Below are positions 1-9,000 of a stretch of 64,000 nucleotides of DNA, in pieces. Position 1 is the first letter of the stretch. Every line of letters starts with the position of its first letter. Made by a program: the position numbers and the translations under genes. The DNA comes from JAHJDR01 sp964609965 (lineage in GTDB: Bacteria; UBA10199; JADGCS01). Where the stretch lies: positions 71,877-135,876 of the forward strand of contig CAZSTS010000005.1 in NCBI GenBank assembly GCA_964609965.1, in the 5' to 3' direction. The notes under the pieces were generated by a model that saw only the letters and a list, made by a program, of their open reading frames with translations, was not told the origin of the DNA and searched no databases.

Positions 1-1358
1 ATGGTATTGTGCTCGCCACCAACAAATAGGTATCCATCTGCTTCTAGGACGCAAACTGGTGAGAGATCGCGAGGAACTGTACCTTGTATTGGTGGGGGTG
101 ATATGGTTATTTTTCCCGCGATCTGTCCAGCTTCATTGACTTGGGCTATACAGGCTGAAGTTTCTTCATTCGCAGGATTAGGATATGTGATCCAGTAACC
201 ACCTTCTGATCTTGGAAAAATACGAACAGGTCTGCCCATGGCGCCATCGTTGTTTCCTGTGATTTCAACAACCCTATTTTCGGAACCGTTTTTTACAATA
301 AATCTGTTTTGATAACCATCAAGGACAATAAAGCTTCCATTTTCTAAAGGAAGAATGTCTGTGGGTTGGTTAGCAGGAATGTCTGAATAGGTGTTGACCT
401 GTTCAGTTTGCACAAGGGCAAGGTCTCTGGTTGAGGTATATTCCCAATCATTGTTTGGCTCTAAAATTCCCACTGCCATTGAAGTACAAAAATTCACTAC
501 ATTGCTTGGGTTGATACCAAGTCTCACTTCTTCATCAAGTAGTCCCCAAAAAGTTGTTCTCACTTCGTGTCTCGAAGACCACCAGCCAGTGGCAGGGGGT
601 TGAGCAGAAGCAGTTGCTGGTGTTTGTGCAGAAATAGCGTTTTCTTCTTGTATAGGAGCTGTTCTGATAAGACTAACTTCATTATTAGCAGGATTGACTT
701 TTACTATCTCGCCATTACGACCTGTGATAAATAAATAGCCATTCGATTCAAGGGCAAGCAATGGTAAAATATCATGTTGTGGAACAGCAAGTGAAATAGA
801 CTGAATGACGCGACCTTTTTTATCAATCGCGGCTACGAATCCAGACCCATCACCTGGGCCAGAATAGGTTACCCAAAAGCCTTCTCCAGTTCTTTGCGTC
901 ATTTGAATAGGAGTGCCCCAAGTTTGATCACTTTTGATTTCAATGGTGGAAGTTTCGCCTTCTTTGGTTACAATAAATCTGTTATTTGCGGTATCAAGTT
1001 TGTAGGTAGATCCATCACGTAAAGTAATTTCAGGTGCAACTTGCGTGTATTCTGTTTGTGGACTTACATCATCAGAGGGTTCAGAAGCGCCAGCGGTAAG
1101 TGGTGGAACAATGGCTGCTGCTAATGAAATTTGGGGAGTGGATTCTGGTGTTGTTTCTTTAGGTGTTGCTGTGTCTTCGACTTCATCTGTAGCTAAGCTC
1201 TCTACAAATTCATCGTATTCTTGCCCAGCCCATTCTACAAAATCATCATAACTTTCTTCAGCTTTATGAATAAGATCTGCAGCGACAGCATTTCTGTTTT
1301 CCCAAAGTTGATCAGCGGCATCTTTGTAGGTGCCAAGTTTTTGTAAAATTTCTACCAT
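1..1358 (-). CDS. Partial hypothetical repeat/propeller-like protein (3' end beyond window)
   Basis: An uninterrupted minus-strand frame runs from an ATG at 1358 off the left edge of the window, so only about the first 452 residues are visible. It begins MVEILQKLGTYKDAADQLW, followed by an acidic region and a Thr/Pro/Ser/Ala-rich linker (about residues 55-110). After that come beta-rich segments with the rhythm of a propeller: FVAAIDKKGRV, NGYLFITGRNGEIVKV and DGYLFVGGE alternate with Trp-containing loops. No signal peptide or catalytic motif is seen. No convincing ribosome binding site precedes the ATG, so the start is uncertain. The family is not recognised. Its coding status rests on the long open frame and the repeated pattern of glycine turns and beta strands. 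Confidence 0.75.
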   Translation of the reverse strand, partial: MVEILQKLGTYKDAADQLWENRNAVAADLIHKAEESYDDFVEWAGQEYDEFVESLATDEVEDTATPKETTPESTPQISLAAAIVPPLTAGASEPSDDVSPQTEYTQVAPEITLRDGSTYKLDTANNRFIVTKEGETSTIEIKSDQTWGTPIQMTQRTGEGFWVTYSGPGDGSGFVAAIDKKGRVIQSISLAVPQHDILPLLALESNGYLFITGRNGEIVKVNPANNEVSLIRTAPIQEENAISAQTPATASAQPPATGWWSSRHEVRTTFWGLLDEEVRLGINPSNVVNFCTSMAVGILEPNNDWEYTSTRDLALVQTEQVNTYSDIPANQPTDILPLENGSFIVLDGYQNRFIVKNGSENRVVEITGNNDGAMGRPVRIFPRSEGGYWITYPNPANEETSACIAQVNEAGQIAGKITISPPPIQGTVPRDLSPVCVLEADGYLFVGGEHNT

Positions 1359-1461
1359 AAGATCATATGTAAAGTAACTGAACCCCTGAAAACCTAACTA
1401 CTAAATTCGCTAAATCATAAATGATATAGCCTGCAGATTTACATTGTCGTTGTTTAAACGT

Positions 1462-1530
1462 CACAAGGCTCCACGCTTTCGCCTTGTGTTTTATATATAC
1501 TATCGCGCACTTACGTGGGCTCGTAAAACT
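1462..1530. repeat. Intergenic hairpin repeat, copy 1 (CACAAGGC...GCCTTGTG)
   Basis: An 8-bp perfect inverted repeat CACAAGGC/GCCTTGTG is followed by T-rich sequence and then GCGCACTTACGTGGGCTCG. The same arrangement, with the shared core CAAGGCTCCAC and a downstream CGCGCTTACTTATCCTCG, recurs at 51121-51190. This points to a dispersed intergenic repeat family that may also work as a terminator. Confidence 0.5.
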
Positions 1531-1669
1531 CACCCACAGCTTTATTATTGGCAATTATCACGAAAAGTTGCGTGTTGTTTCATGATAAATGTCATGTTTA
1601 ATAAAGCAATAAAAACAACAGCATAGACGTGTAATTTGGCGATTTTGAGCCCAAAAGAGAGGGTATTTT

Positions 1670-1717
1670 GGGCACTTTTGTGCCCCTACGTTATCGGGCG
1701 GGCACAGGGACCCGCCC
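1670..1717. repeat. Two adjacent GC-rich hairpins
   Basis: GGGCAC-TTTT-GTGCCC (1670-1685) is followed by GGGCGGG...CCCGCCC (1696-1717). They sit in the 430-bp gap between the partial minus-strand gene and the riboswitch. This looks like a dispersed GC-rich intergenic repeat; neither hairpin is followed by a T-run on the plus strand. Confidence 0.5.
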
Positions 1718-1786
1718 CTACTTTACATTTTGTTTTTTCTCTATTATCCAGAATTTCCCAATAATAGGGATTGTCTTAATCTTTTC

Positions 1787-1868
1787 ATACAGGGGTGCCG
1801 TAAAGGCTGAGAGTTCTTTTGAACAACCCTTTGAACCTGATCTGGTTAACACCAGCGGAGGGAGTCTT
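1787..1868 (+). promoter_or_regulatory. TPP riboswitch (THI element)
   Basis: All conserved blocks of the thiamine pyrophosphate aptamer are present in order: AGGGGTGCC (1791-1799), GGCTGAGA (1805-1812), ACCC (1826-1829), ACCTGATCTGG (1835-1845) and ACCAGCGGAGGGAG (1851-1864). An extra small hairpin GTTC-TTTT-GAAC lies in the variable P3a position. The outer P1 helix is short and imperfect. The Shine-Dalgarno sequence GGAGGG (1857-1862) is itself part of the conserved 3' strand, 10 nt before the GTG start at 1873. This suggests that ligand binding would hide the ribosome binding site (translational control). The downstream gene is not a recognised thiamine gene. Confidence 0.93.
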
Positions 1869-1872
1869 TTTA

Positions 1873-3330
1873 GTGAATGTTCTTAGTTATGCATCTTCGG
1901 GGTTTGGATCTTTCTACCAAACAGCATCAAGTTGGTTATCGAACACATCAACTCGTGTGCTGACAAGCATGGGTTATGGTGTTCAAACTATGGCCGATGT
2001 TGGTGCATCCTCTCTTTCACACACAGGTAATGCAAGATTAAGTGTAGGGGCTACTCAACAAGCACATCTCTCTGCACCCATGCAGGCATCAGTGATGCAG
2101 ACATCAACAATGGAAGCAGAGGATGATCTTTTAGCTCTCGAAACTACAAGACCTCCATTAAAAGTTGTACAACCGCCTGAAGGTTCTCCAGAAAAATCAA
2201 CTTCCATACAACCTATTGATGCCTATCACCTGTACCGAAGTTCACTTGGGCTTGCGCTTAGATTTGGGGCGCATTGGGCGGCCACACCTTTTATGTATGC
2301 AGGTAGAAAAGCCTTAATGGCGAGTCTTTATTTTAGAGGAGAACAACCAGAGACCTTTACAAGTATCAGCGGCAATCCCTTGGCTGACGAACCCATACCA
2401 CTTGATCCCATGGCTTTACGCTTTGATGGTGCCACTGATGTTGGGATAGCTTATGGTTGCTGGGCTCCGGTCAACATTGCCTCAATTGCCTTGGATCTGT
2501 ATCTCTTGCGAAAACTTGATGAACTTTATGCTACGGAACAAATTTCTTACGACTCTTTTGTAGAACAGAGAAGACTAATTCTATTTTGTCTCAAGTCTAA
2601 TGCTGCGATGTTGGCTAGCACAGTCCTTTTGGTCGGGTCGTTTCTCTACATGGGGACGCAAGGTCATTCGGAGGCTGTGGGTCTGGGATTACTGGCTGCA
2701 ACTCAGGCTGGAAACGTAGGGGCGCATGCTGTCATGTTTCGTCGTAATATGTTGTTAAGAGCGCACAAGGATAAGGTAGAAAAAGTAAATGGGGAAGATG
2801 ATTCCACAGCTAGTTCGGTTTACACTGTTCAGGCAGGCTCTTTTGCAGCTTTTGCTGGTTTATCAACGTTCTTACTCGTTAAGGCGGCTTTTTTTTCAGA
2901 TTCCATTTCCATGGCCAATGACATTCTCATGGGAGCAACACATTATCCTTGGTGGGTTTTAGGTGGGTTGATCGCGTTAAGAGGAGTGGCCAATACTTCG
3001 GCACTCATAAAGTCTGCAAAGAAGTTTTTGGTAGGGAGACGTGAACTCAGAAAAAACCAAGGTTCTAAAATAGATGATGCTGACGCTAAAGAAAGGCTTA
3101 CAGAAGCCAAAGGACAGACTGTTGCTGGGGCAGCTGGTGTTCTGGGTTCTTTTTTGCTCATTGGTGCTCTGGCTTTATCTCATCCAGCTGTTTCTTATAA
3201 GGCGCCTTGGATAAAAGTAGCTGCCACAAGTGTTTTTCTTTTTGGTGCGGTTCCTAGCCTGAGAGTATTATTTAATAGAGAAGTTTGGAAAAATGGTTTT
3301 TTGAATGCGTTGGGGAAATTGAAGAAGTAA
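1873..3330 (+). CDS. TPP-riboswitch-controlled membrane protein of unknown function
   Basis: The start is taken as the GTG at 1873, directly after the riboswitch Shine-Dalgarno; the in-frame ATG at 1819 lies inside the aptamer and cannot be used. The 485-residue product has a soluble Ser/Thr/Gln-rich N-terminal part (about residues 1-120). Several hydrophobic stretches follow that could be membrane helices: around LKSNAAMLASTVLLVGSFLY, GSFAAFAGLSTFLLVKAAFF, ATHYPWWVLGGLIALRG, VAGAAGVLGSFLLIGALAL and VAATSVFLFGAVP. No thiamine biosynthesis, kinase or ThiT/PnuT/ThiBPQ transporter motif is recognised. By genetic context it may transport, sense or use thiamine or a precursor, but this rests only on the riboswitch. 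It is monocistronic and convergent with the lipoprotein gene at 3365. Confidence 0.85.
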   Translation: MNVLSYASSGFGSFYQTASSWLSNTSTRVLTSMGYGVQTMADVGASSLSHTGNARLSVGATQQAHLSAPMQASVMQTSTMEAEDDLLALETTRPPLKVVQPPEGSPEKSTSIQPIDAYHLYRSSLGLALRFGAHWAATPFMYAGRKALMASLYFRGEQPETFTSISGNPLADEPIPLDPMALRFDGATDVGIAYGCWAPVNIASIALDLYLLRKLDELYATEQISYDSFVEQRRLILFCLKSNAAMLASTVLLVGSFLYMGTQGHSEAVGLGLLAATQAGNVGAHAVMFRRNMLLRAHKDKVEKVNGEDDSTASSVYTVQAGSFAAFAGLSTFLLVKAAFFSDSISMANDILMGATHYPWWVLGGLIALRGVANTSALIKSAKKFLVGRRELRKNQGSKIDDADAKERLTEAKGQTVAGAAGVLGSFLLIGALALSHPAVSYKAPWIKVAATSVFLFGAVPSLRVLFNREVWKNGFLNALGKLKK

Positions 3331-3364
3331 ATTTATATTATATAGTCAATTAGTTGCGCTGAAC

Positions 3365-4606
3365 TCACTCATCCTCCTCATCTTCCTCTTCTTGCATATA
3401 AGTAAGATAACGAATTGAAGCTTCGCCAAAAGCTGCGTCTTCAAGTGTGCCGTCATCAACTAAGTTATAGATCCCCTTTATTTGGCACATTAAGTAGCGT
3501 TGAGCTAAACGAATTTCTGTTGTGATCAAGCCATAGACCCCGTTCACCATACAGGCATAGTTTTCATCTGTTTCATCGTCATTGCAATCAGATAGATTGG
3601 CTTCTCCTAGGTCCCAGGCATCATTTTGATCTATGCAATCAGAGGCCCCAGCATCTTTCAAACCATCGCCTGTAGCTTCTACCGTAACAACATTACTTTC
3701 TTCATCTATTTCGCAATCCCATTCTTGTTCAAAGGCTATGGTGTCTTGCATAACGGTAGCCTCGGGTTTAGCTTCGACAAGGGTATTATAGACATCATCA
3801 TAATCATCATCATTTGTCTGATCTTTTTCATAAAAGCTTTTTTTGCCTTTACTAGAAATCTTGTCTAGGTTTTCTAGTGCTTCAGAAGTTTTGGATCGTT
3901 TAATAAATTGAAGAAATGCAGGGACAGCAATGCCATCAAGAACACCGATTGTGGAGACAACAATGAGTTGGTTTTCTAAAATTGTGCCTTTTAGAGGTTT
4001 TTTGAGAAGAGTGCTTTCAGAACTTTCAAAACTATTATTATAAGAGGCTGTCATTGTATTCATTTTCATTGACCCTTCAGCTGACAGTGTAGCAGTTACT
4101 GTATCCTGACTGATGAGATCAATAGTAGAGTAGTAGTCTTCATCATTTGGGGAAAGCATTGATGTTCTAAATTGTAAATCAATATCCATCTGCTCATTTT
4201 TGACTTGGAGTATTCCTGTATAATCATGGTTTTCAGTATCATATGTATAAGCAGCATAACCAACTTGATTTCCTTCAACGCATTGATAAACATTTACCTC
4301 GCCTAAACCACTAGTCACCAATTTAAGATACACAGCATGTTCATTAATAACATTTTCTTCTTCTGTTAGCGATTTGATAAGAGTCGCACTAAAATCTATT
4401 TCTTCTCCCTCAAAATCTTGATACATATAGTCGATTGTCATTGGATCAGAACTAGGGATGTTGGCTAGCATTGTTTCATTATCTTCTATCTCTACAACAG
4501 GTTCGCCTGCTGCTACTCCATCTTCAGAATCAGAAGATTGTTGTGCGCTACATGATAGGATCAGAAGAAAGATAGGTATGATAAGTAGAAATCGATACAG
4601 TTTCAC
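3365..4606 (-). CDS. Lipoprotein with internal type IV pilin-like segment
   Basis: A GTG start at 4606 follows a strong AAGGGGGA ribosome binding site. The N-terminus is a lipoprotein signal (FLLILSC, lipidated Cys19). The mature protein is highly acidic. Residues about 209-260 look like the hydrophobic N-terminal helix and alpha-1C region of a type IV pilin or pseudopilin: LIVVSTIGVLDGIAVPAFL, then RSKTSEALENL and a KKSFYE stretch that matches deltaproteobacterial pilins. Here it lies in the middle of a lipoprotein and lacks the prepilin peptidase context. A cysteine pair-rich region follows (EWDCEID, SDCIDQ, LSDCNDD, YACMVNG). The WDC motif recurs near the C-termini of the lipoproteins at 52998, 61777 and 63010. 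Predicted to be outer-membrane or periplasmic; function unknown. Confidence 0.85.
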   Translation of the reverse strand: MKLYRFLLIIPIFLLILSCSAQQSSDSEDGVAAGEPVVEIEDNETMLANIPSSDPMTIDYMYQDFEGEEIDFSATLIKSLTEEENVINEHAVYLKLVTSGLGEVNVYQCVEGNQVGYAAYTYDTENHDYTGILQVKNEQMDIDLQFRTSMLSPNDEDYYSTIDLISQDTVTATLSAEGSMKMNTMTASYNNSFESSESTLLKKPLKGTILENQLIVVSTIGVLDGIAVPAFLQFIKRSKTSEALENLDKISSKGKKSFYEKDQTNDDDYDDVYNTLVEAKPEATVMQDTIAFEQEWDCEIDEESNVVTVEATGDGLKDAGASDCIDQNDAWDLGEANLSDCNDDETDENYACMVNGVYGLITTEIRLAQRYLMCQIKGIYNLVDDGTLEDAAFGEASIRYLTYMQEEEDEEDE

Positions 4607-4635
4607 GAAAATCCCCCTTTGAGAATCTTCTCTAA

Positions 4636-4662
4636 ATTATAGCATATTCTTTCTGGAATGTA
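4636..4662 (-). promoter_or_regulatory. Promoter with conserved 27-bp module, copy 1
   Basis: On the minus strand, TATAAT is preceded by ATTCCAGAAAG and a TTACAT-like -35 about 16 bp away. The 27-bp segment is identical at 25 positions to the one at 10239-10265 in front of the giant SBBP protein gene. It lies about 30 bp upstream of the GTG start at 4606. Confidence 0.7.
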
Positions 4663-4710
4663 ATAATATACCAGCTGTTTTATGCGGCGTTATAACAGGT
4701 TAAAATCATT

Positions 4711-4751
4711 CAAGAAATACAAAAAGTGACGGACACCTTTTGAATTTCTTG
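4711..4751. repeat. Long imperfect hairpin, possible terminator of the OmpA gene
   Basis: CAAGAAAT..CAAAAAGTG is opposed by CACCTTTTG..ATTTCTTG around the loop ACGGA. It lies 31-71 bp past the stop of the OmpA-like gene (minus strand) and before the promoter of the 4606 gene. A related AAAAAGTGA-CCG-TCACTTTTT palindrome occurs at 10322, so this may be a REP-like family. Confidence 0.5.
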
Positions 4752-4781
4752 GTACGTTTTATGCTAGAGTAGCAAGAGTGA

Positions 4782-6032
4782 TTATTTTATATGGATTTCG
4801 ACGCGACGGTTATTTGTGCGTCCTTGTCTTGTCCTGTTTGATTCAATTGGATTGTCTTCACTAAAACCAAAAATACTTACATGAGTTTGTCTTGGCATAT
4901 GCTCTTTGAGATAATTGTACACAGCTTGAGCACGCTTTTGACTTAAACTGTGATTGTATTTTTTGTTACCAAAACTATCTGCATAACCATTGAGCTCAAT
5001 ATGTTTAATCCATGTGTTGTCATGCAAAACATCTTCGATCTCTTTTAATGTTTGGCTGCCTTCAGGAGAAATAAAGAAACTGTCAGAATCAAAATACACA
5101 GTTTTTTCGACCATGTTTTTTATTTTTTGAACATAGCGCCGTGAAGGCTTCTTTTTATACGTCAAACTAAGAAAAGCACCATAGTGAGGAACGCCTGTTC
5201 CATAGGCTATTCCAAAACTGCCTGCTGTGTTGACGACAAAGTTTTTATATTTACCGATTTTCCATTGAAGACCGCTACGAATCTCGGTGGGAGAGGTGTC
5301 TTTGTCTTGAAAAAAATCAGTAAAAGGTGTGCGAGTGCTGACCTCGGTTGCGACAGAAAGAAAATCAAAAAGCCTAAAACTTGCAGCGCCAGATAAGAGA
5401 AACTGTTCGTCAAAAACAAGATTATAAGCAGAGAACTTTTTTCGGATCAGGCCGCCTACATTAATAGCCCATGTGAATCTTTTACCAGTCTCTCCATCAA
5501 AAATAAATGAACCTCCACCAGTCACACCATCTTCACCCATGAAATTAGCAGTATTGCCAGTAGGCAGAGTAATGAATGGAGCAAAAGCTATTCCCATGAA
5601 ATATTTGCTGCGGTTGAGAAAGCGAATTTTTGTAGAGAGCTGAATGTCGCCAAGTCCACGCTCTGTTGTAGCAGCTGCTAATGTATCGGGGTTGATATTA
5701 CGACTGTAGTAAACAACAGGAAGGTCTAAAGAAAAACCGATCCAATTCGTTATACCAATTGCCCCGTGGTAATGTTCGGCCAAAGAACGGCTAACAATTG
5801 AAGTGTTTGTGCCTCCAAGCATAGACTCGAGGGGCTCGTGATTGTAAGTGAGGGTAGCACCAGCTGTCCAGTGCCAAGGGTAGAGTGTGTTTGAATCTAG
5901 AACTGTAAAAAAATCACCCCCATCAGAAACAGGGCGAGCTGTGATAGTGCTAAAACGATTTGCTGCAAGTGTTGTTGTGGAAGGAATGAGAAGAAAAAGA
6001 AAGATAGTAAGACAAAATAAATAGCGCTGCAT
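4782..6032 (-). CDS. OmpA-family outer-membrane protein (copy 1)
   Basis: 416 residues. A signal peptide (ending about TTTLAA) is followed by a beta-barrel-like region of about 270 residues with alternating strands. The C-terminus is an OmpA-like peptidoglycan-binding domain (about residues 305-416): VYFDSDSF, then HIELNGYADSFGNKKYN, LSQKRAQAV and RTNNRRVEI, the last being the conserved diaminopimelate-contacting NRRVE pattern. It should anchor the outer membrane to peptidoglycan. It lies 22 bp downstream of the giant SBBP protein gene on the same strand, probably in one operon. A paralogue of the same architecture and length is at 48259. No clear Shine-Dalgarno is seen in front of the ATG, consistent with coupling to the upstream gene. 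Confidence 0.9.
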   Translation of the reverse strand: MQRYLFCLTIFLFLLIPSTTTLAANRFSTITARPVSDGGDFFTVLDSNTLYPWHWTAGATLTYNHEPLESMLGGTNTSIVSRSLAEHYHGAIGITNWIGFSLDLPVVYYSRNINPDTLAAATTERGLGDIQLSTKIRFLNRSKYFMGIAFAPFITLPTGNTANFMGEDGVTGGGSFIFDGETGKRFTWAINVGGLIRKKFSAYNLVFDEQFLLSGAASFRLFDFLSVATEVSTRTPFTDFFQDKDTSPTEIRSGLQWKIGKYKNFVVNTAGSFGIAYGTGVPHYGAFLSLTYKKKPSRRYVQKIKNMVEKTVYFDSDSFFISPEGSQTLKEIEDVLHDNTWIKHIELNGYADSFGNKKYNHSLSQKRAQAVYNYLKEHMPRQTHVSIFGFSEDNPIESNRTRQGRTNNRRVEIHIK

Positions 6033-6054
6033 GATAGCAGATTATTTAGTGAAA

Positions 6055-9000
6055 TCAGCGGAAAAATGAAAGTGTTTTTCGGATGATAAGAAGTATTCCT
6101 GGAATGAGTATAAGTATCCAAGGTGCGGTTGTTCCTGTTCCTGCTAAAAGATTTAAACTGCACCCCCATTCGGCTCCCATTTGGACCATGGCGCCTCCTT
6201 CACTTGTTCCTGTCCCCAATGAAGAGATTGTTGTTGCTAGGGCTACGTTTTCACCATCGACATTTGTAAGAACATCTATTTTTACTTGAGAATCATCACT
6301 CCCTACAGGGACATTGCTAGCAGAAAAGGCATAGGTGTCATATGAGCTATCGACATCCACTGAATTTTTAGTGATTTTGAGATATTTAAGCGTTGATGTT
6401 GCACTTGAGCTCGATAGACTTATATCAGCTGTTGTGGTTTCGTTTATAATAACAACAGGCCAGACAGGGGACTTAAGTGATCCACTCACATTTATGGTGC
6501 TGCTTCCCCCAGATGTCCAATCCAAAAGATTAAGATCCATAACTTCCTCTTCTACTTCTGGAACAGGGATATGAATCACAATTTCTTCTTCTGTTGTTCC
6601 TCCAAAGCCATCTTCTGTTGTGACAGTGACAACAAGTGTTCCCGCCATTCGAATAATCATGTTACATAAGTTAGCTTCACACGATGTTGTGTCTACGAGG
6701 TTAAGATTATCAACATCGGCTTCCCACATGTATGTCAGAACATCGCCGTCATAATCAGTAAAAGGAACATTGACACGTGGCTCACGTGTAAATTCAGAAA
6801 AAACAAATTCAGTATCAATATAATCTGTATTTGATACTTCAATGTCGTTTTCATCCACAATAGCAGGAGGGTTGTTTGGAAGAGTAATTGTGACTGCGCT
6901 TGAGGTTGTTGTTTCTATTCCATCATCAACAACATATTGAATAACATAGGTGCCACGTGCAGGATGAGAGTTTATTAAATCTAGGGAACCTTCGTCAGTG
7001 AATTGTAGTGTACCAGTACCACTGACTTGGGCCCATGTGCCAGTTGTTTCTTGTCCTGCGTCGGGATCGGTAAATGACCAGTCTGGAAGATCGCAATCAC
7101 CACTTGAACAATCAACAACTACATCTTCTTCGTCCTCAATCACAGGCGGATCATTAACCGAATTTACAGTGATCGTGACTGTGGCTACGTTGCTGTTTTG
7201 AGAGCCATCATTAACTCTAAAAGCAAAAGAATCGGTCCCGAAGAAACCAGGCGTGGGAGTATAGAGATAATTAGGAATTGTTCCAGTCAAGGTTCCCTGG
7301 GTAGGTGATGTTAGCTTTTGATATGTTATGGAATCGCTTGGGTCTGTTCCATTGATTGTGAAGCTTATATTTGTGTCTTCATCGGTAGAAACAGTTTTTG
7401 GAACTGCAGTGGGCGCTGCATTTTCGGTAATGGTTACTGTGGCATCGTCATTGACTGTGCCATCGTTGCAGCGGATGCGGAAAACAAGTTCAGTATCGTC
7501 ATTGATTTGAGGACCCACACAACTTGCCTCAATATCAACTCGCCCATCTGTATCTGAAACAGGTGATCCTTCAATCACACCGCAGCTCGTACCTGATGTT
7601 TGAGTGATGCTAAGCGTAAGGGTGTTGCCATCATCAATGTCTTCGCACTTAGTTGCAAAATCAATTGTCTCTCCTTCAACCACGCCATAGTCATCTATAT
7701 CTGTTGTTTCAGGAGCATCATTCATTGGGTCGATGGTTAAAGTAACAGTAGCTGTGTTACTATCTTGTAGGCTATCGTTAACTTTAAATGTGAAGGAATC
7801 AGATCCGTTGTATTCCGAGGTGGGCGTGTACGTTAAGTTTGGAGCTGAACCTGAAAGCGCGCCATGTGATGGTGAGCTCACAACAGTATAAGTAATCCCC
7901 TCACTGTTGGGATCACTACCGACAAGAGTGATAGCTTTGGGTGTATCCTCGTTTGTTGAAACAGCTTGAGCATTGGCTGTTGGAGCGGCATTGACTGTGA
8001 TGGTCACTGTGTCATCGATGTTTACTGTTCCATCATTACAGCGTGTTTGAAAAACAAGATTGGAATTGCTATCAACACTTGGCGCTGTACAGGTGGCAGA
8101 GGAAGCTAAAGATCCACCAGTGCCGACATCAGGTGATCCCGTTATGGAACCACAACTAGTTCCAGATGTTTGGGAAGTTGTTACAGTGAGAGTGTCTCCT
8201 GTTTCAACGTCGGTGCAAGTTCCTGTGATGGTGATGGTCGCGTCTTCAATGACCGAGGCATTGTCCATGGTTGCCATGACAGGAACGTCATTTAAAATAT
8301 TCACTGTAATAGAAACCGTGGCTGGGCTACTGTCTTGATAACCATCATTAACTTTAAATGTGAAAGAATCTGATCCACTGTATTCTGCAGTGGGTGTGTA
8401 TGTTACGTTTGGAGGTGTTCCCGAAAGAGATCCATTGGAAGGAGAAGTTGCAATAATATATGTGAGTTCATCAGTGGGATCGCTCCCTGTTAGTGTGATG
8501 ACTTTTGGTATATCTTCATCGGTTGAAACAGCTTGTGCATTGGCTGTGGGGGGTGCGTTAACTGAGACAGTGACCGTGTCTGTTACTGGGGTGGTACCAT
8601 CGCTACATGTGAGTGTAAAAACAAGATTGCCTTCTGACTGCGGTGCTGTGCAGCTTGCTGAGGAGGCAACTGAGCCACCTGTGTCAGCGTCTGGTGAACC
8701 ACTGATACTACCACAACTTGTTCCAGATGTTTGTGCAGTTGTTACGGTTAATGTATTCCCTGTATCTTCATCATAACATGTTCCTGTGATGGTAATAGCA
8801 TCTCCTTTGTCGACAGTAATATTCGGCATAGCTACCATTGCAGGAAGATGGGTTGCTGCATTCGAAATTTTTGCAACGCTTTGACAATAATAACAGTTAG
8901 GATCTTTGATTGGACTACCCCAAGATGTTTGTTGTGTATAACCCGAAACAACAACGTCACCTGATGGAGTTGCCATTAAGGCAATCATCGTGTCCATATT

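Noticed and set aside
1819..1872. In-frame ATG upstream of the riboswitch-controlled gene
   Set aside because: It lies inside the TPP aptamer, and the GTG at 1873 directly follows the ribosome binding site.
8060..8776. Plus-strand frames of 92 and 138 codons
   Set aside because: Shadows of the Ig-like repeats of the giant minus-strand gene; valine-rich repetitive composition.
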